Assembly: GCA_964582415.1 (NCBI GenBank)
Contig: CAZOSF010000023.1
Location: 1-31,915, forward strand
Length of the DNA: 31,915 nucleotides
Direction: 5' to 3'
From: CAZOSF01 sp964582415
GTDB lineage: Bacteria; Bacteroidota; Bacteroidia; Flavobacteriales; Flavobacteriaceae
Both the position numbers and the translations under genes were made by a program. The notes beneath the pieces are model-generated. The model was not told the origin of the DNA. It saw only the letters and a program-made list of their open reading frames with translations, and did not search any database. Below, piece after piece: positions 6,743 through 16,300 of the stretch (positions within the stretch are counted from its first letter, which is position 1; each line of letters starts with the position of its first letter).

Positions 6743-8805
6743 CTGATCTGACCGCCATTGGGGGCATCCCCGTCAGGATTTAGGAAAACCAACTTTCCTT
6801 CAGCATCTTCAGTCATCAAGATCATCCCTTCGCTTTCTACACCTCTCAATGCTCTGGGAGCAAGATTTACCAAAACCGTTACTTTTTTTCCAACGATTTC
6901 CTCGGGAGCAAAGCTTTCGGCGATTCCGGAAACGATAGTGCGCACATCCAAACCGGTATCCACTTTCAGCACCAAAAGTTTTTTGGCCTTCGGCATTTTT
7001 TCGGCTTCTACAATGGTCCCCACCCGCATATCCAGTTTGGTAAAATCGTCGAAAGTGATGGTTTCTTTTTGAGGTTCAACGGATGCATTCATGGCTTCAT
7101 TTGCTTTTTTACTGGCTTCCAGTTTGTCGAGTTGTTGTTGAATTTGTTCATCTTCGATCTTGCTGAAAAGCAACTCACCTTTTCCAATAACATGCCCAGC
7201 TGGCAATAGGTTTTCTACCTTGGAAATGGATTCCCAAGATAATGGGCTTTTCAATGAATCAAAACCAAGCATTCCTTTCAATTTATTAGAAGTGAATGGT
7301 AGGAAAGGCTCGCTCAATGTTGCCAATGCTGCCGCGATCTGAAGGGCGACATACATTACTGTTTTTGTGCGTTCCTCATCGGTTTTTATCGTTTTCCATG
7401 GCTCTTCATCTGCCAAATATTTGTTCCCTAAACGTGCTATGTTCATCAGTTCGGCCTGAGCTTCCCTAAAGCGATATTTTTCAATCGAACTAGCAATAAC
7501 GTCTGGATAGGCGTGCAATTCGGCCAAAGTCTGATTATCTATCCCATTAAATGCTCCTGGCTGTGGAATTTCTCCGTTGTAGTATTTCTGGGTTAGAACG
7601 GCTACCCTATTGATAAAGTTACCAAAAATGGCCACCAATTCATTATTGTTCCGGGCTTGGAAATCGGCCCAAGTGAAATCATTGTCCTTAGTCTCGGGAG
7701 CATTGGCGGTTAACACATAACGTAAAACATCCTGTTGTCCTGGGAATTCTTCCAAATATTCATGCAACCAAACTGCCCAGTTCTTGCTCGTAGAAATTTT
7801 GTTGCCTTCCAAGTTCAAGAATTCATTGGCCGGCACATTGTCGGGAAGAATATAGCTACCTTCCGCTTTTAACATGCTTGGGAAAATGATACAGTGGAAA
7901 ACAATATTGTCCTTTCCGATAAAGTGCAACAATTTCGTATCCTCACTTTTCCAGTAAGGTTCCCAATCTTTTCCTACTTGCGCTGCCCATTCTTTGGTAG
8001 AAGAAATATATCCAATAGGAGCGTCGAACCACACATACAATACTTTTCCTTCGGCACCTTCCACCGGCACGGGGATTCCCCAATCCAGATCACGGGTTAC
8101 CGCTCTCGGACGTAAGCCATCATCGATCCATGATTTACATTGTCCATAGACATTGCTTTTCCAATCGGATTTATGGCCTTCTAAAATCCATTCTCGAAGC
8201 CAGCTCTCATATTGATCCAATGGTAAAAACCAGTGTTTGGTTTCCTTCAGAACAGGCTTGCTTCCGGTAATGGCGCTTTTCGGATTGATAAGGTCGGTGG
8301 CATTGTGAGAGGTTCCGCATTTTTCACATTGGTCACCATAACTTTCTTCATTGCCGCATTTCGGACAGGTTCCAATTACAAATCGATCGGCTAAAAATTG
8401 CTGGGCTTCTTCATCATAGAGTTGTTCCGTTACCTCTTCGATAAATTTTCCTTCATCGTACAGCTTTTTGAAGAAGTCGGATGCGGTATTATGATGAATC
8501 TTTGCAGAAGTCCTTGAGTAGTTGTCGAAGGAAATGCCAAAATCCTCAAATGATTTTTTGATGATGGCGTGATATTTATCTACCACTTGCTGTGGGGTGA
8601 TACCCTCCTTTTTTGCTTTTAGTGTAATGGGCACACCGTGTTCATCACTTCCACAGACGAAGGCTACATCCTTGTTTTGCAATCGTTGGTAGCGGGCATA
8701 AATATCGGCAGGGACATATACTCCGGCCAAATGACCAATGTGTACTGGCCCATTGGTATAGGGCAGGGCTGCTGTAATCGTATATCGTGCTGGAACCTTT
8801 TTCAT
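6739..8805 (-). CDS. metG: Methionyl-tRNA synthetase with C-terminal tRNA-binding domain
   Basis: Charges tRNA-Met with methionine in the cytoplasm. 688 residues, the usual length for the long form. The class I signature is HIGH itself (His22-Ile-Gly-His25 in PYTNGPVHIGHLAG). A zinc knuckle has Cys147/Cys150/Cys160/Cys163. The KMSKS-loop equivalent is KISTSK (about residue 335-340). An anticodon-binding helical domain follows, then a lysine- and glutamate-rich linker. The C-terminal EMAP/Arc1p-like tRNA-binding domain starts near residue 580 (FDDFTKLDMRVGTIVEAEKM). The start at 8805 gives MKKVPARYTITAALPYTNGP, as in other Bacteroidota MetG. A -7 box is at 8822-8829. The gene converges on the ferredoxin gene with stop codons overlapping by 4 nt. 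Confidence 0.97.
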   Translation of the reverse strand: MKKVPARYTITAALPYTNGPVHIGHLAGVYVPADIYARYQRLQNKDVAFVCGSDEHGVPITLKAKKEGITPQQVVDKYHAIIKKSFEDFGISFDNYSRTSAKIHHNTASDFFKKLYDEGKFIEEVTEQLYDEEAQQFLADRFVIGTCPKCGNEESYGDQCEKCGTSHNATDLINPKSAITGSKPVLKETKHWFLPLDQYESWLREWILEGHKSDWKSNVYGQCKSWIDDGLRPRAVTRDLDWGIPVPVEGAEGKVLYVWFDAPIGYISSTKEWAAQVGKDWEPYWKSEDTKLLHFIGKDNIVFHCIIFPSMLKAEGSYILPDNVPANEFLNLEGNKISTSKNWAVWLHEYLEEFPGQQDVLRYVLTANAPETKDNDFTWADFQARNNNELVAIFGNFINRVAVLTQKYYNGEIPQPGAFNGIDNQTLAELHAYPDVIASSIEKYRFREAQAELMNIARLGNKYLADEEPWKTIKTDEERTKTVMYVALQIAAALATLSEPFLPFTSNKLKGMLGFDSLKSPLSWESISKVENLLPAGHVIGKGELLFSKIEDEQIQQQLDKLEASKKANEAMNASVEPQKETITFDDFTKLDMRVGTIVEAEKMPKAKKLLVLKVDTGLDVRTIVSGIAESFAPEEIVGKKVTVLVNLAPRALRGVESEGMILMTEDAEGKLVFLNPDGDAPNGGQIS

Positions 8806-8821
8806 ATTATTTAATAGGCAG

Positions 8822-8829
8822 CAAAAGTA
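8822..8829 (-). promoter_or_regulatory. -7 promoter box for metG
   Basis: The minus strand reads TACTTTTG, an exact TAnnTTTG, 16 nt before the ATG, so the leader would be very short. No TTG is seen at the usual upstream distance. The box lies in the 61-nt gap after the DUF1501 gene and would make metG independent of it. Confidence 0.5.
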
Positions 8830-8866
8830 CGGATTTTAGCGGTATGAAACCGTTCGGTTTACAAAC

Positions 8867-10489
8867 TTATCGTATCAAAATCGATTTGCTGTAATGTTGG
8901 TTTCCAAAGGAAATACGATAGAGGTATTGGCCGAAACTCAATCGAGTTCCCGCTGCCTCCCTTACATTGATACTATGGTTTCCTGGAAAGAACATTTTGT
9001 TGGCTAAAGTGGCGACTTCCCTACCTAGCAAATCATAAAGTTTTACAACCCCATGGGCCGTGGTTTCCATCTGCATTTCGATGTAGACACCATTGTTTTT
9101 ATAGACAGGCGCATGTTTGAAATGGGTCAATTCACCAAAGGAACCGATGCCCAAGGATTGGCATTCCAAACCTAAATCCAATTGCTCGTAGCTTTCATTC
9201 AACATGATGGAATCGACCACCTCCTGATCCAAACAGAACCAGCTGGTTAAAACCGTAGAATAGACATCTCTAAAATCGGAAGTTGGAATCAGATTGTCAT
9301 GATCGTCCCAATTGGTAAGATCAGGATGTTGCCCCACAAAACCGCTACCATTTAAGGCCGGTCCAAAGAGCAACATGGGAGAAGCCGCCCCATGATCGGT
9401 TCCTTCCGAACCATTCTCATACGGACGCCGGCCGAATTCGGATATCGTCATGGACAAGACTTTGTCGTCCATGCCACCAGTAGCCAAGTCCTCATAAAAA
9501 GCTTTTATGGAAGAGGATAGATCTTCCAAAAGTTCTTGATGGCGCTCTATTTGTTCCGCATGGGTATCGAAACTACCTATCGAGACCATATAAACTTTTG
9601 TGCCCAGTCCTCCCTTGATGAGCCGGGCTACGGCTGCCAGTTGGGCTGCTAAATCCCCATCGTCATAGGAGGCGTTGTTGGTCGCTGCCATATAGGCGTC
9701 ATGGATGACCCCTGAATATCGAAATGTGGTATTGGCTGTAGCTCTCAAGAAAAGCAATTTGTCACCGTATACACATTCTGGAATATTTACTACATCATGC
9801 ACCGTTCCATTGGCTGCTACCGCTTCCAATTGTTCGATATTGGCTACGGTAAAGGCATAGTTGTTACTGGTGCCATCGAAGATGAGGTTGCCAATATTAC
9901 CCACTTGTACTGCAGGCGGAATGTCTGGTGGATTCACTAAATAGTCGGGATACAGATCTTCAAAATAGCGTCCCCACCATCCTGTGTGTTCCACATAATC
10001 ATGAGCAGCAGTGGCCCAAATATCGGTAGATCGAAAATGCGACAGGTTTTGTTCTGGATAACCCACTCCATGAACAATCTTCATTTTACCATCGCCCCAC
10101 ACCGATTCCAAGGCATTCATATAATTGGGAATACTGAAGTCGTCGTTAAGTGACAATAAATCGCTTTGCTGGTGTCGAATGGTTGGGCGTAAGTTTGCAT
10201 AAGTTGGATAGTCGTAAACGGGGACGATGGTGTTAAGACCATCATTCCCTCCTTCCAATCGAATAATCACCAAAATATTATCGTTATTGTTTTCGGCCAA
10301 TGCAACGGTGAGGGGTGTCGCCTTGGTGGCAGAAACGGCTTGTCGCCCTAACAACATGCTACCCCCGCCTACAAGTCCGAGTGCTTGTATAAAGGAACGC
10401 CGGTTCCAAAGGGCGTGTTCTTGGTCATGGACCTTTTTGGTTGCGCCCTCAGGTTTGTTCGGTTTTGGAAAATGAGAATGTGTACACAT
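8867..10489 (-). CDS. DUF1501 protein with twin-arginine leader and T9SS C-terminal sorting domain
   Basis: 540-residue exported protein of the DUF1501 (alkaline phosphatase/sulfatase-fold-like) family. An N-terminal tail precedes a twin-arginine motif (NRRSFIQALGLVGGG, Arg30-Arg31) and hydrophobic stretch. Family blocks follow: VIIRLEGGNDGLNTIVPVYD, NLSHFRSTDIW, IGSFDTHAEQ and SEFGRRPYENGSEGTDHG. The last ~75 residues (VKLYDLLGREVATLANK ... GQYLYRISFGNQHYSKSILI) match a type A sorting domain of the type IX secretion system, predicting release or anchoring at the cell surface. The start is 6 nt after the DUF1800 stop, a pairing common in bacteria. Enzymatic activity is not established for the family, so none is claimed. 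Confidence 0.9.
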   Translation of the reverse strand: MCTHSHFPKPNKPEGATKKVHDQEHALWNRRSFIQALGLVGGGSMLLGRQAVSATKATPLTVALAENNNDNILVIIRLEGGNDGLNTIVPVYDYPTYANLRPTIRHQQSDLLSLNDDFSIPNYMNALESVWGDGKMKIVHGVGYPEQNLSHFRSTDIWATAAHDYVEHTGWWGRYFEDLYPDYLVNPPDIPPAVQVGNIGNLIFDGTSNNYAFTVANIEQLEAVAANGTVHDVVNIPECVYGDKLLFLRATANTTFRYSGVIHDAYMAATNNASYDDGDLAAQLAAVARLIKGGLGTKVYMVSIGSFDTHAEQIERHQELLEDLSSSIKAFYEDLATGGMDDKVLSMTISEFGRRPYENGSEGTDHGAASPMLLFGPALNGSGFVGQHPDLTNWDDHDNLIPTSDFRDVYSTVLTSWFCLDQEVVDSIMLNESYEQLDLGLECQSLGIGSFGELTHFKHAPVYKNNGVYIEMQMETTAHGVVKLYDLLGREVATLANKMFFPGNHSINVREAAGTRLSFGQYLYRISFGNQHYSKSILIR

Positions 10490-10495
10490 GGGGCG

Positions 10496-11965
10496 TTATT
10501 TTAGTTGAAATTCGGGCCAGGTGGCGATATGAACCAAAAGAAGTAAAACTTGATAGGGAGCTTCTTGCCAATCCAGATTCCAGAGGCCTTCATCGTAATA
10601 GTTTTGAGGAATTTCCCATTTAAAGATATCGGTGGCAATATCATAGTCACTTTGTGTGAACAAAGGCTTTGCGTGGAAGAAGTCTACAATTACCTGAGTG
10701 ATATATGCGGGGTCGATACTATTGTTGGATAGGTCTTTGGCGAGATTGCGAAAGGCCTCTTCCTGTCCATTATCGAAGAGCAAAAACAGATAGGCTTTGA
10801 ATAATTCCCATCTTCCAGTAAGCGTAGAGGTGCTTATCCAGTCTTGATCCCCTTGCCAACCGGCGACATCGGGCGGATCGAATAATTGCTGCCCCAAAAT
10901 ACCAGCATAATACACAAAGGCTTCCATGAGTTGGTCGTTGTAAGCAAAGCTCGTTTCATTGACATATTGAAAAATCAAGTCGAAGGGACTTTTGATGGAA
11001 ACCCCCAATGCCCGTTCATCAAAGAAATGCTCGCTTTTAAACAATTGTTTTAGCACGGGAACTATTTCAAAGTTGTTGCTGATGAAAGTCTGTGCCAAGG
11101 GTTCGATGATATTGGTTTCGATCATGGCATCCACATCGGGACTTACGAAAAAGCGATAGAGTTTTCGACAGATAAAAGTGGCAATGAGGTCGGCTTTTTC
11201 CTGAAAGAGAATATCGATTACATCGTCGTAATTCCAATTGCCGGTTTGGCCAAAAATGGTTTTGTCCCCATTGTAAAAAGTACTGGCATTAAAATATATC
11301 GGTCCGCCCGGTTCATCCCAGTGGTTATAACCAGTGAGTGCTTTGGAAGTTTCCACAATGTCTTCCTGGGTGTATCCATTCCCTTCACCCAAAGTAAATA
11401 ATTCAAAAAGCTCCCTCGCATAGTTTTCGTTGGGTTCGATATTGGTATTCTCGAAGCCATTCAAATATAAAAGCATAGCGGGTGTCAAACCCATAGCATG
11501 TGCCAGAGTTTTAAAATTTCCGAGTCCATGAAGCTCTGCGGTTCGATAGTATTGAAACAAATATGGAGCATAGAAATACGTCTCCAACTCGGTTACGAAA
11601 TGATTCAGCCAAAAAAAGATGATACGCCCTTTGAGGTCTTGCACGAGTGTGTTATTTCCGATGGTAATTCGAAAATCAAAGATGTATTCGGGGTTTTCTG
11701 TTTCAAAATCGGTGAAATCGCTCAACGCGTAGTAGGCCCATATAGGATCCTCATTCAATGGGGCACCGGCAGCGGCATCCACCAAATTATCAATCAGTTC
11801 GGAAGGGGTGAGTGTAAGGGCCAAATTGATTCGGTTCAAGTTGGCACCATATCCCAAACGGCGAAATACGTGCTTCACTTTGGATTCGTTCCAGGGATTC
11901 CCACCATTTGGCACATAGGGATCCAAGGTAGCTGTATTGCAGGAGAAGGTTACGGTAGTAGCCAT
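10496..11965 (-). CDS. DUF1800 family protein
   Basis: 489 residues from the ATG at 11965 (MATTVTFSCNTATLDPYVPN). A longer in-frame reading to 12166 exists, but it would overlap the divergent LD-carboxypeptidase gene and its extra 67 residues do not look like a leader. Family hallmarks: WNESKVKHVFRRLGYGA near the N-terminus, ENYARELFELFTLGEGNGYTQEDI in the middle, and PPDVAGWQGDQDWISTSTL in the C-terminal half. Function is unknown; DUF1800 and DUF1501 genes usually travel together, as here (6-nt gap), suggesting a joint surface or periplasmic role. No signal peptide is visible, which is odd given the exported partner. A weak -7-like TACTTTTA is at 11989-11996. Confidence 0.88.
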   Translation of the reverse strand: MATTVTFSCNTATLDPYVPNGGNPWNESKVKHVFRRLGYGANLNRINLALTLTPSELIDNLVDAAAGAPLNEDPIWAYYALSDFTDFETENPEYIFDFRITIGNNTLVQDLKGRIIFFWLNHFVTELETYFYAPYLFQYYRTAELHGLGNFKTLAHAMGLTPAMLLYLNGFENTNIEPNENYARELFELFTLGEGNGYTQEDIVETSKALTGYNHWDEPGGPIYFNASTFYNGDKTIFGQTGNWNYDDVIDILFQEKADLIATFICRKLYRFFVSPDVDAMIETNIIEPLAQTFISNNFEIVPVLKQLFKSEHFFDERALGVSIKSPFDLIFQYVNETSFAYNDQLMEAFVYYAGILGQQLFDPPDVAGWQGDQDWISTSTLTGRWELFKAYLFLLFDNGQEEAFRNLAKDLSNNSIDPAYITQVIVDFFHAKPLFTQSDYDIATDIFKWEIPQNYYDEGLWNLDWQEAPYQVLLLLVHIATWPEFQLK

Positions 11966-12082
11966 GGGATTCGATTTAGAGGCATGCCTAAAAGTATGAA
12001 AATTAATGATATATGTTCTTATGACCGGAATTTCGTGAAAAAGGTTTAATTTTAAAGACACTCCCCTTGAAATAGTAGATAC

Positions 12083-12979
12083 ATGCAACAACCTAATTTT
12101 CTTCAAAAAGGGGATACCGTGGGAATCGTATCCACGGCCCGAAAACTTACCAAACAGGACTTGCAACCTGCCCTAAACCTTCTTGAATCATGGGGGCTCA
12201 ACTTCGTGATTGGAGATACCATCGGGGCGGAAGCACACCAGTTTGCAGGAGCGGACGAATTGCGAATAAAGGACTTCCAAAAAATGTTGGACGACCCTGC
12301 CATCCATGCAATTTGGTGTGCCCGAGGGGGCTATGGAACGGTGCGAATTATCGATTCCCTTGACTTCACAGCTTTTTTGAAAAATCCGAAATGGATTGTG
12401 GGATATAGCGATGTCACCGTACTTCACAGCCATGTCCATCGGCTTGGTATCCAAACTTTGCACGCCCAGATGCCGTTGGATATTGAAAAGAAATCAAAGG
12501 CTACTTTAGAGACTCTCCGAATAGCGCTTTTCGGGGAGGACTATTCCATTTCCTTCGAAAATACCCATCTTTTAAATCGAATGGGTAAGGTGGAAGGAAC
12601 ATTGGTTGGAGGAAATCTTTCCATCTTGTATTCCCTATGCGGTAGTCCAAGTGCTTTGGAGACCAATGGAAAAATCTTGTTTTTGGAAGATTTGGACGAA
12701 TACCTCTATCATGTAGACCGGATGATGCAAAACCTAAAACGCAATGGTATGTTAAAGCATTTGGCAGGCCTAGTTGTTGGTGGTATGACCGATATGAATG
12801 ACAATATTGTTCCGTTTGGAAAGACAGCCGAGGAAATTGTTTTTGATGCCGTTAAGGACTATGATTTCCCCGTCTATTTTGGATGTCCAGCAGGGCATAT
12901 ATTGGATAACCAGGCCTTGTTTTTTGGGAAAAAGGTGGCAATCGAAGCTACTCAAAAGAAAGTCGAAATCCGGTTTTAG
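12083..12979 (+). CDS. LD-carboxypeptidase, peptidase family S66
   Basis: Cleaves the L-Lys/meso-DAP to D-Ala bond of muropeptide tetrapeptides in peptidoglycan recycling (LdcA family). 298 residues, the usual length. The S66 triad is visible: nucleophile Ser109 in VGYSDVTVLHSH, Glu202 in LFLEDLDEYLYHVDRMM, and His272 in GCPAGHILDN. The RGGYGTVRIID segment before the Ser motif is also characteristic. There is no signal peptide, consistent with cytoplasmic LdcA-type enzymes. It is followed after 2 nt by yraN, probably in one transcript. I see no clear TAnnTTTG promoter in the 117-nt gap upstream. Confidence 0.92.
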   Translation: MQQPNFLQKGDTVGIVSTARKLTKQDLQPALNLLESWGLNFVIGDTIGAEAHQFAGADELRIKDFQKMLDDPAIHAIWCARGGYGTVRIIDSLDFTAFLKNPKWIVGYSDVTVLHSHVHRLGIQTLHAQMPLDIEKKSKATLETLRIALFGEDYSISFENTHLLNRMGKVEGTLVGGNLSILYSLCGSPSALETNGKILFLEDLDEYLYHVDRMMQNLKRNGMLKHLAGLVVGGMTDMNDNIVPFGKTAEEIVFDAVKDYDFPVYFGCPAGHILDNQALFFGKKVAIEATQKKVEIRF

Positions 12980-12981
12980 CC

Positions 12982-13344
12982 ATGGCTTATCATAACGAAC
13001 TCGGGGAATGGGGCGAAGAATTCGCCGCCGCCTATCTTTTGAAGCAGGGCTATTCCATTCTGGAACGCAATTATACCTTTCAAAAAGCAGAAATCGATAT
13101 CATCGCACAAAAGGAGTCGGGGACTTTGGTTATTGTGGAAGTGAAAACGCGGAATAGCGCTGCCTTCGGTGATCCTCAAACCTTTGTTTCCAAAAGAAAA
13201 GTACAGCAACTGGTAAAGGCCGCCGACCATTATGTTGTTTCCCATAATCGGGATGTGGAAGTACGGTTCGATATCATCGCTATTCTCAAAAACAAGAAGG
13301 AAGAACAGCTAGAGCATATCGAAAATGCCTTTTATCACTTTTGA
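12982..13344 (+). CDS. YraN family (UPF0102) putative endonuclease
   Basis: 120-residue protein with the restriction-endonuclease-like core of the YraN/UPF0102 family: LGEWGEEFAAAYLLKQGY, ERNYTFQKAEIDIIAQ (acidic metal ligands Glu/Asp) and LVIVEVKTRN (the ExK element), ending VRFDIIAIL. Biological role is unsettled; nuclease function in DNA processing is inferred from the fold. The ATG is 2 nt after the LD-carboxypeptidase stop. Its last 10 nt overlap the 3' end of mfd on the opposite strand. Confidence 0.9.
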   Translation: MAYHNELGEWGEEFAAAYLLKQGYSILERNYTFQKAEIDIIAQKESGTLVIVEVKTRNSAAFGDPQTFVSKRKVQQLVKAADHYVVSHNRDVEVRFDIIAILKNKKEEQLEHIENAFYHF

Positions 13345-16300
13345 AAGGGCTGTAAGGACTTCAAGGCTTTATCTACATTGTTTACGTGTTCTATGGTTAG
13401 AAGGAGTCGTAATCCATTTCGAGTCTGCTTCTCTTTCAGTTGAAGCGATCGCGGATTTTCTTGAACCACCTTTAGGATGTGGCCGAACATCGGACTTTGA
13501 TAATAAGAACTGCGCTGATCACTGATGAAATACCCTACCAATCGTTTCTTTTTCATCACCACGCGTTCCAATCCCATATGAATGGCCAACCATTTGATGC
13601 GCATGCTGGTAAGCAAATCCTGGGCAGGTTCTGGAAGCGGGCCAAAACGGTCGATAAGTTCCAACTCGAATTGCTGCAATTCTTCCTCGGTTTTCAATTC
13701 ATTCAGCTTGGTGTAAAGGCTCAGACGCTCGGAAATATTGTTGATATAGTCGTCTGGGAACAATAATTCGAAGTCGGTGTCGATAACCGTTTCCTTTATA
13801 AAATCTTTCTTTTCGTGTTCCGTGCCGGCATATAAATCTTTGAATTCCTTTTCTTTCAGTTCTTCAATGGCTTCTGCCAATATCTTTTGATAGGTTTCAA
13901 AGCCAATCTCGTTGATAAAACCGCTTTGTTCCCCACCCAATAAGTCGCCCGCACCACGAATTTCCAAATCTTTCATGGCGATATGGAATCCACTGCCCAA
14001 ATCACTGAACTGCTCCAAAGCTGTGATGCGTTTTCTGGCTTCATCGGTCATGGCTGAAAATGGAGGCGTGATGAAATAGCAGAAGGCCTTTTTATTGCTT
14101 CTGCCGACGCGGCCCCGCATCTGATGCAAATCACTCAATCCGAAGTTATTGGCATTATTGATAAAGATGGTATTGGCATTGGGAACATCCAATCCACTCT
14201 CAATGATTGTAGTAGACACCAATACATCGAATTCGTTGTTCATAAATGCCAGCATCAAGTCTTCCAACTTTTTACCTTCCATTTGACCGTGCCCGATGCC
14301 GATTTTTGCATCAGGAACTAGGCGTTGGATCATACCGGCCACTTCCTTGATATTTTCAATGCGGTTGTGTACGAAGAAAACCTGTCCCCCCCTTGAAATT
14401 TCATAGCGTACGGCATCTCGAATCACCTCTTCCGAAAATCGAGTTACGTGGGTTTCTACCGGATAACGGTTTGGCGGAGGGGTTGTGATTACCGAAAGAT
14501 CTCTTGCAGCCATCAAGCTGAATTGTAAGGTTCTTGGGATGGGTGTGGCCGTAAGGGTTAGGGTGTCGACATTCTCTTTCAGGGTTTTTAATTTGTCCTT
14601 TACCGCTACCCCAAATTTCTGTTCCTCATCGATGATCAAAAGTCCTAAATCTTTAAAAGCATCGGTATTATTCACCAATTGATGTGTGCCGATGATAATG
14701 TCTAACCTGCCACTCTTCAAATTTTCCAGTACCTCCTTTTTTTGTTTGGCACTTCGGAAGCGGTTGAGGTAATCCACATTTACGGGCAGACCACTCAATC
14801 TTTCGGAAAAGGTTTTGAAGTGTTGGAAAGCTAAAATCGTAGTGGGCACCAAAACAGCTACTTGTTTGCCATTGTCCACCGCCTTGAATGCGGCTCGGAT
14901 GGCAACTTCCGTTTTACCAAATCCCACATCTCCACAGACCAAGCGGTCCATAGGGCGATCACTCTCCATATCGCGTTTTACATCCTCTGTGGCCGTAATC
15001 TGATCGGGAGTGTCTTCATAGATAAAGGAGGATTCCAATTCGTGTTGCAAATAAGAATCTGGAGAAAAGGCAAAACCCTTTTGCAGGCGTCTTTTGGCGT
15101 AAAGTTCGATTAGGCTAAAGGCGATTTCCTTTACCCTGGTTTTGGTCTTTTGCTTTAGTTTTTTCCAAGCAGCACTTCCCAGTTTATAAATCTTCGGAAC
15201 AGCTCCGTCTTTACCGTTATATTTGGTGATTTTATGCAGCGAATGAATACTGAGGTAGAGAATATCCCGATCACCATAGATCAGCTTGATAGCCTCTTGG
15301 GGTTTCCCTTCCACCATAATTTTTTGAAGCCCCCCAAACTTGCCAATTCCATGGTCGATATGCGTCACATAATCGCCAACCTCAAGATTGGTGAGCTCTT
15401 TCAGGGTAATGGCTTGCTTCTTGGCGTATCCATTTTTTAATTGAAACTTGTGGTAGCGTTCGAAGATTTGGTGATCTGTATAACACGCAACTTTTTGATG
15501 ATCATCGCGAAATCCCTGATAGAGTGGGAATACGATGGTTTCAAATTGATCGACATGTTGTTCGGCATCCTCGAAGATGTCATGAAATCGTTTGGCCTGG
15601 GATTCACTACTGCAGAAGATGTAATTGGTAAATCCATCCTCGGTATTCTCGTTGAGATGGTTGATCAGTAAATCGAACTGCTTATTAAAGGAAGGTTGCG
15701 GGGTAGTCTGAAATCGAATCGGGACATCTTGAGTAGCCGTAGTGGCCAAATATACTTTGGTGAATTCCTGAAGCTGCGATTTCAATAATTCGGAAGTGCA
15801 GAATAATTCCTTGGGTTCACTGCGTTTTATCTCGGAATCCAGTTCTTCAAAAGAAGCTGTTGCCTTCTGAAATAGTTTGTCGATACTGTTGCTGAAAATG
15901 TCCTCATTTTTCAGGACAACGACGGTTTTATTGGCAACATATTGAAGGAAGGTTTCGCGTTGCTCCTCCATGTGCTTGTTTTCCACATTGGGAATGATGG
16001 TCACTTTTTTCAGCTGCTCCTTAGAAAGCTGGGTTTCCACATCGAAGGTTCGAATGCTCTCCACTTCATCCCCAAAAAACTCGATTCGATAGGGCTCGTC
16101 ATTGGAAAAGGAAAAGACATCCAAGATTCCTCCGCGTACTGAAAACTCTCCTGGTTCGGTGACAAAATCGGTTCGTTTGAATTGGTATTCGAAAAGCACC
16201 TCATTTACGAAGTCGATGGAAAGGTCATTGCCTACTCCCAATTTTAGGGTATTGCGTTCCAATTCCTTCCGTGTAACCACCTTTTCGAAAAGGGCTTCGG

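Noticed and set aside
6748..6776. Split hairpin CTGAC...GGGG/CCCC...GTCAG at the metG 3' end
   Set aside because: Seven-base one-sided bulge and no following T-run; it is coding sequence for the metG C-terminus.
11989..11996. TACTTTTA as DUF1800 promoter (and the same octamer at 29467-29474 before TM2)
   Set aside because: Last base differs from TAnnTTTG and no TTG at proper spacing in either case; too weak for a feature.
11498..12049. 183-codon plus-strand frame
   Set aside because: Antisense to DUF1800 conserved blocks; low-complexity translation, no leader or motif.
11966..12166. 67-codon N-terminal extension of DUF1800
   Set aside because: Overlaps the divergent LD-carboxypeptidase start and has no signal-peptide shape.
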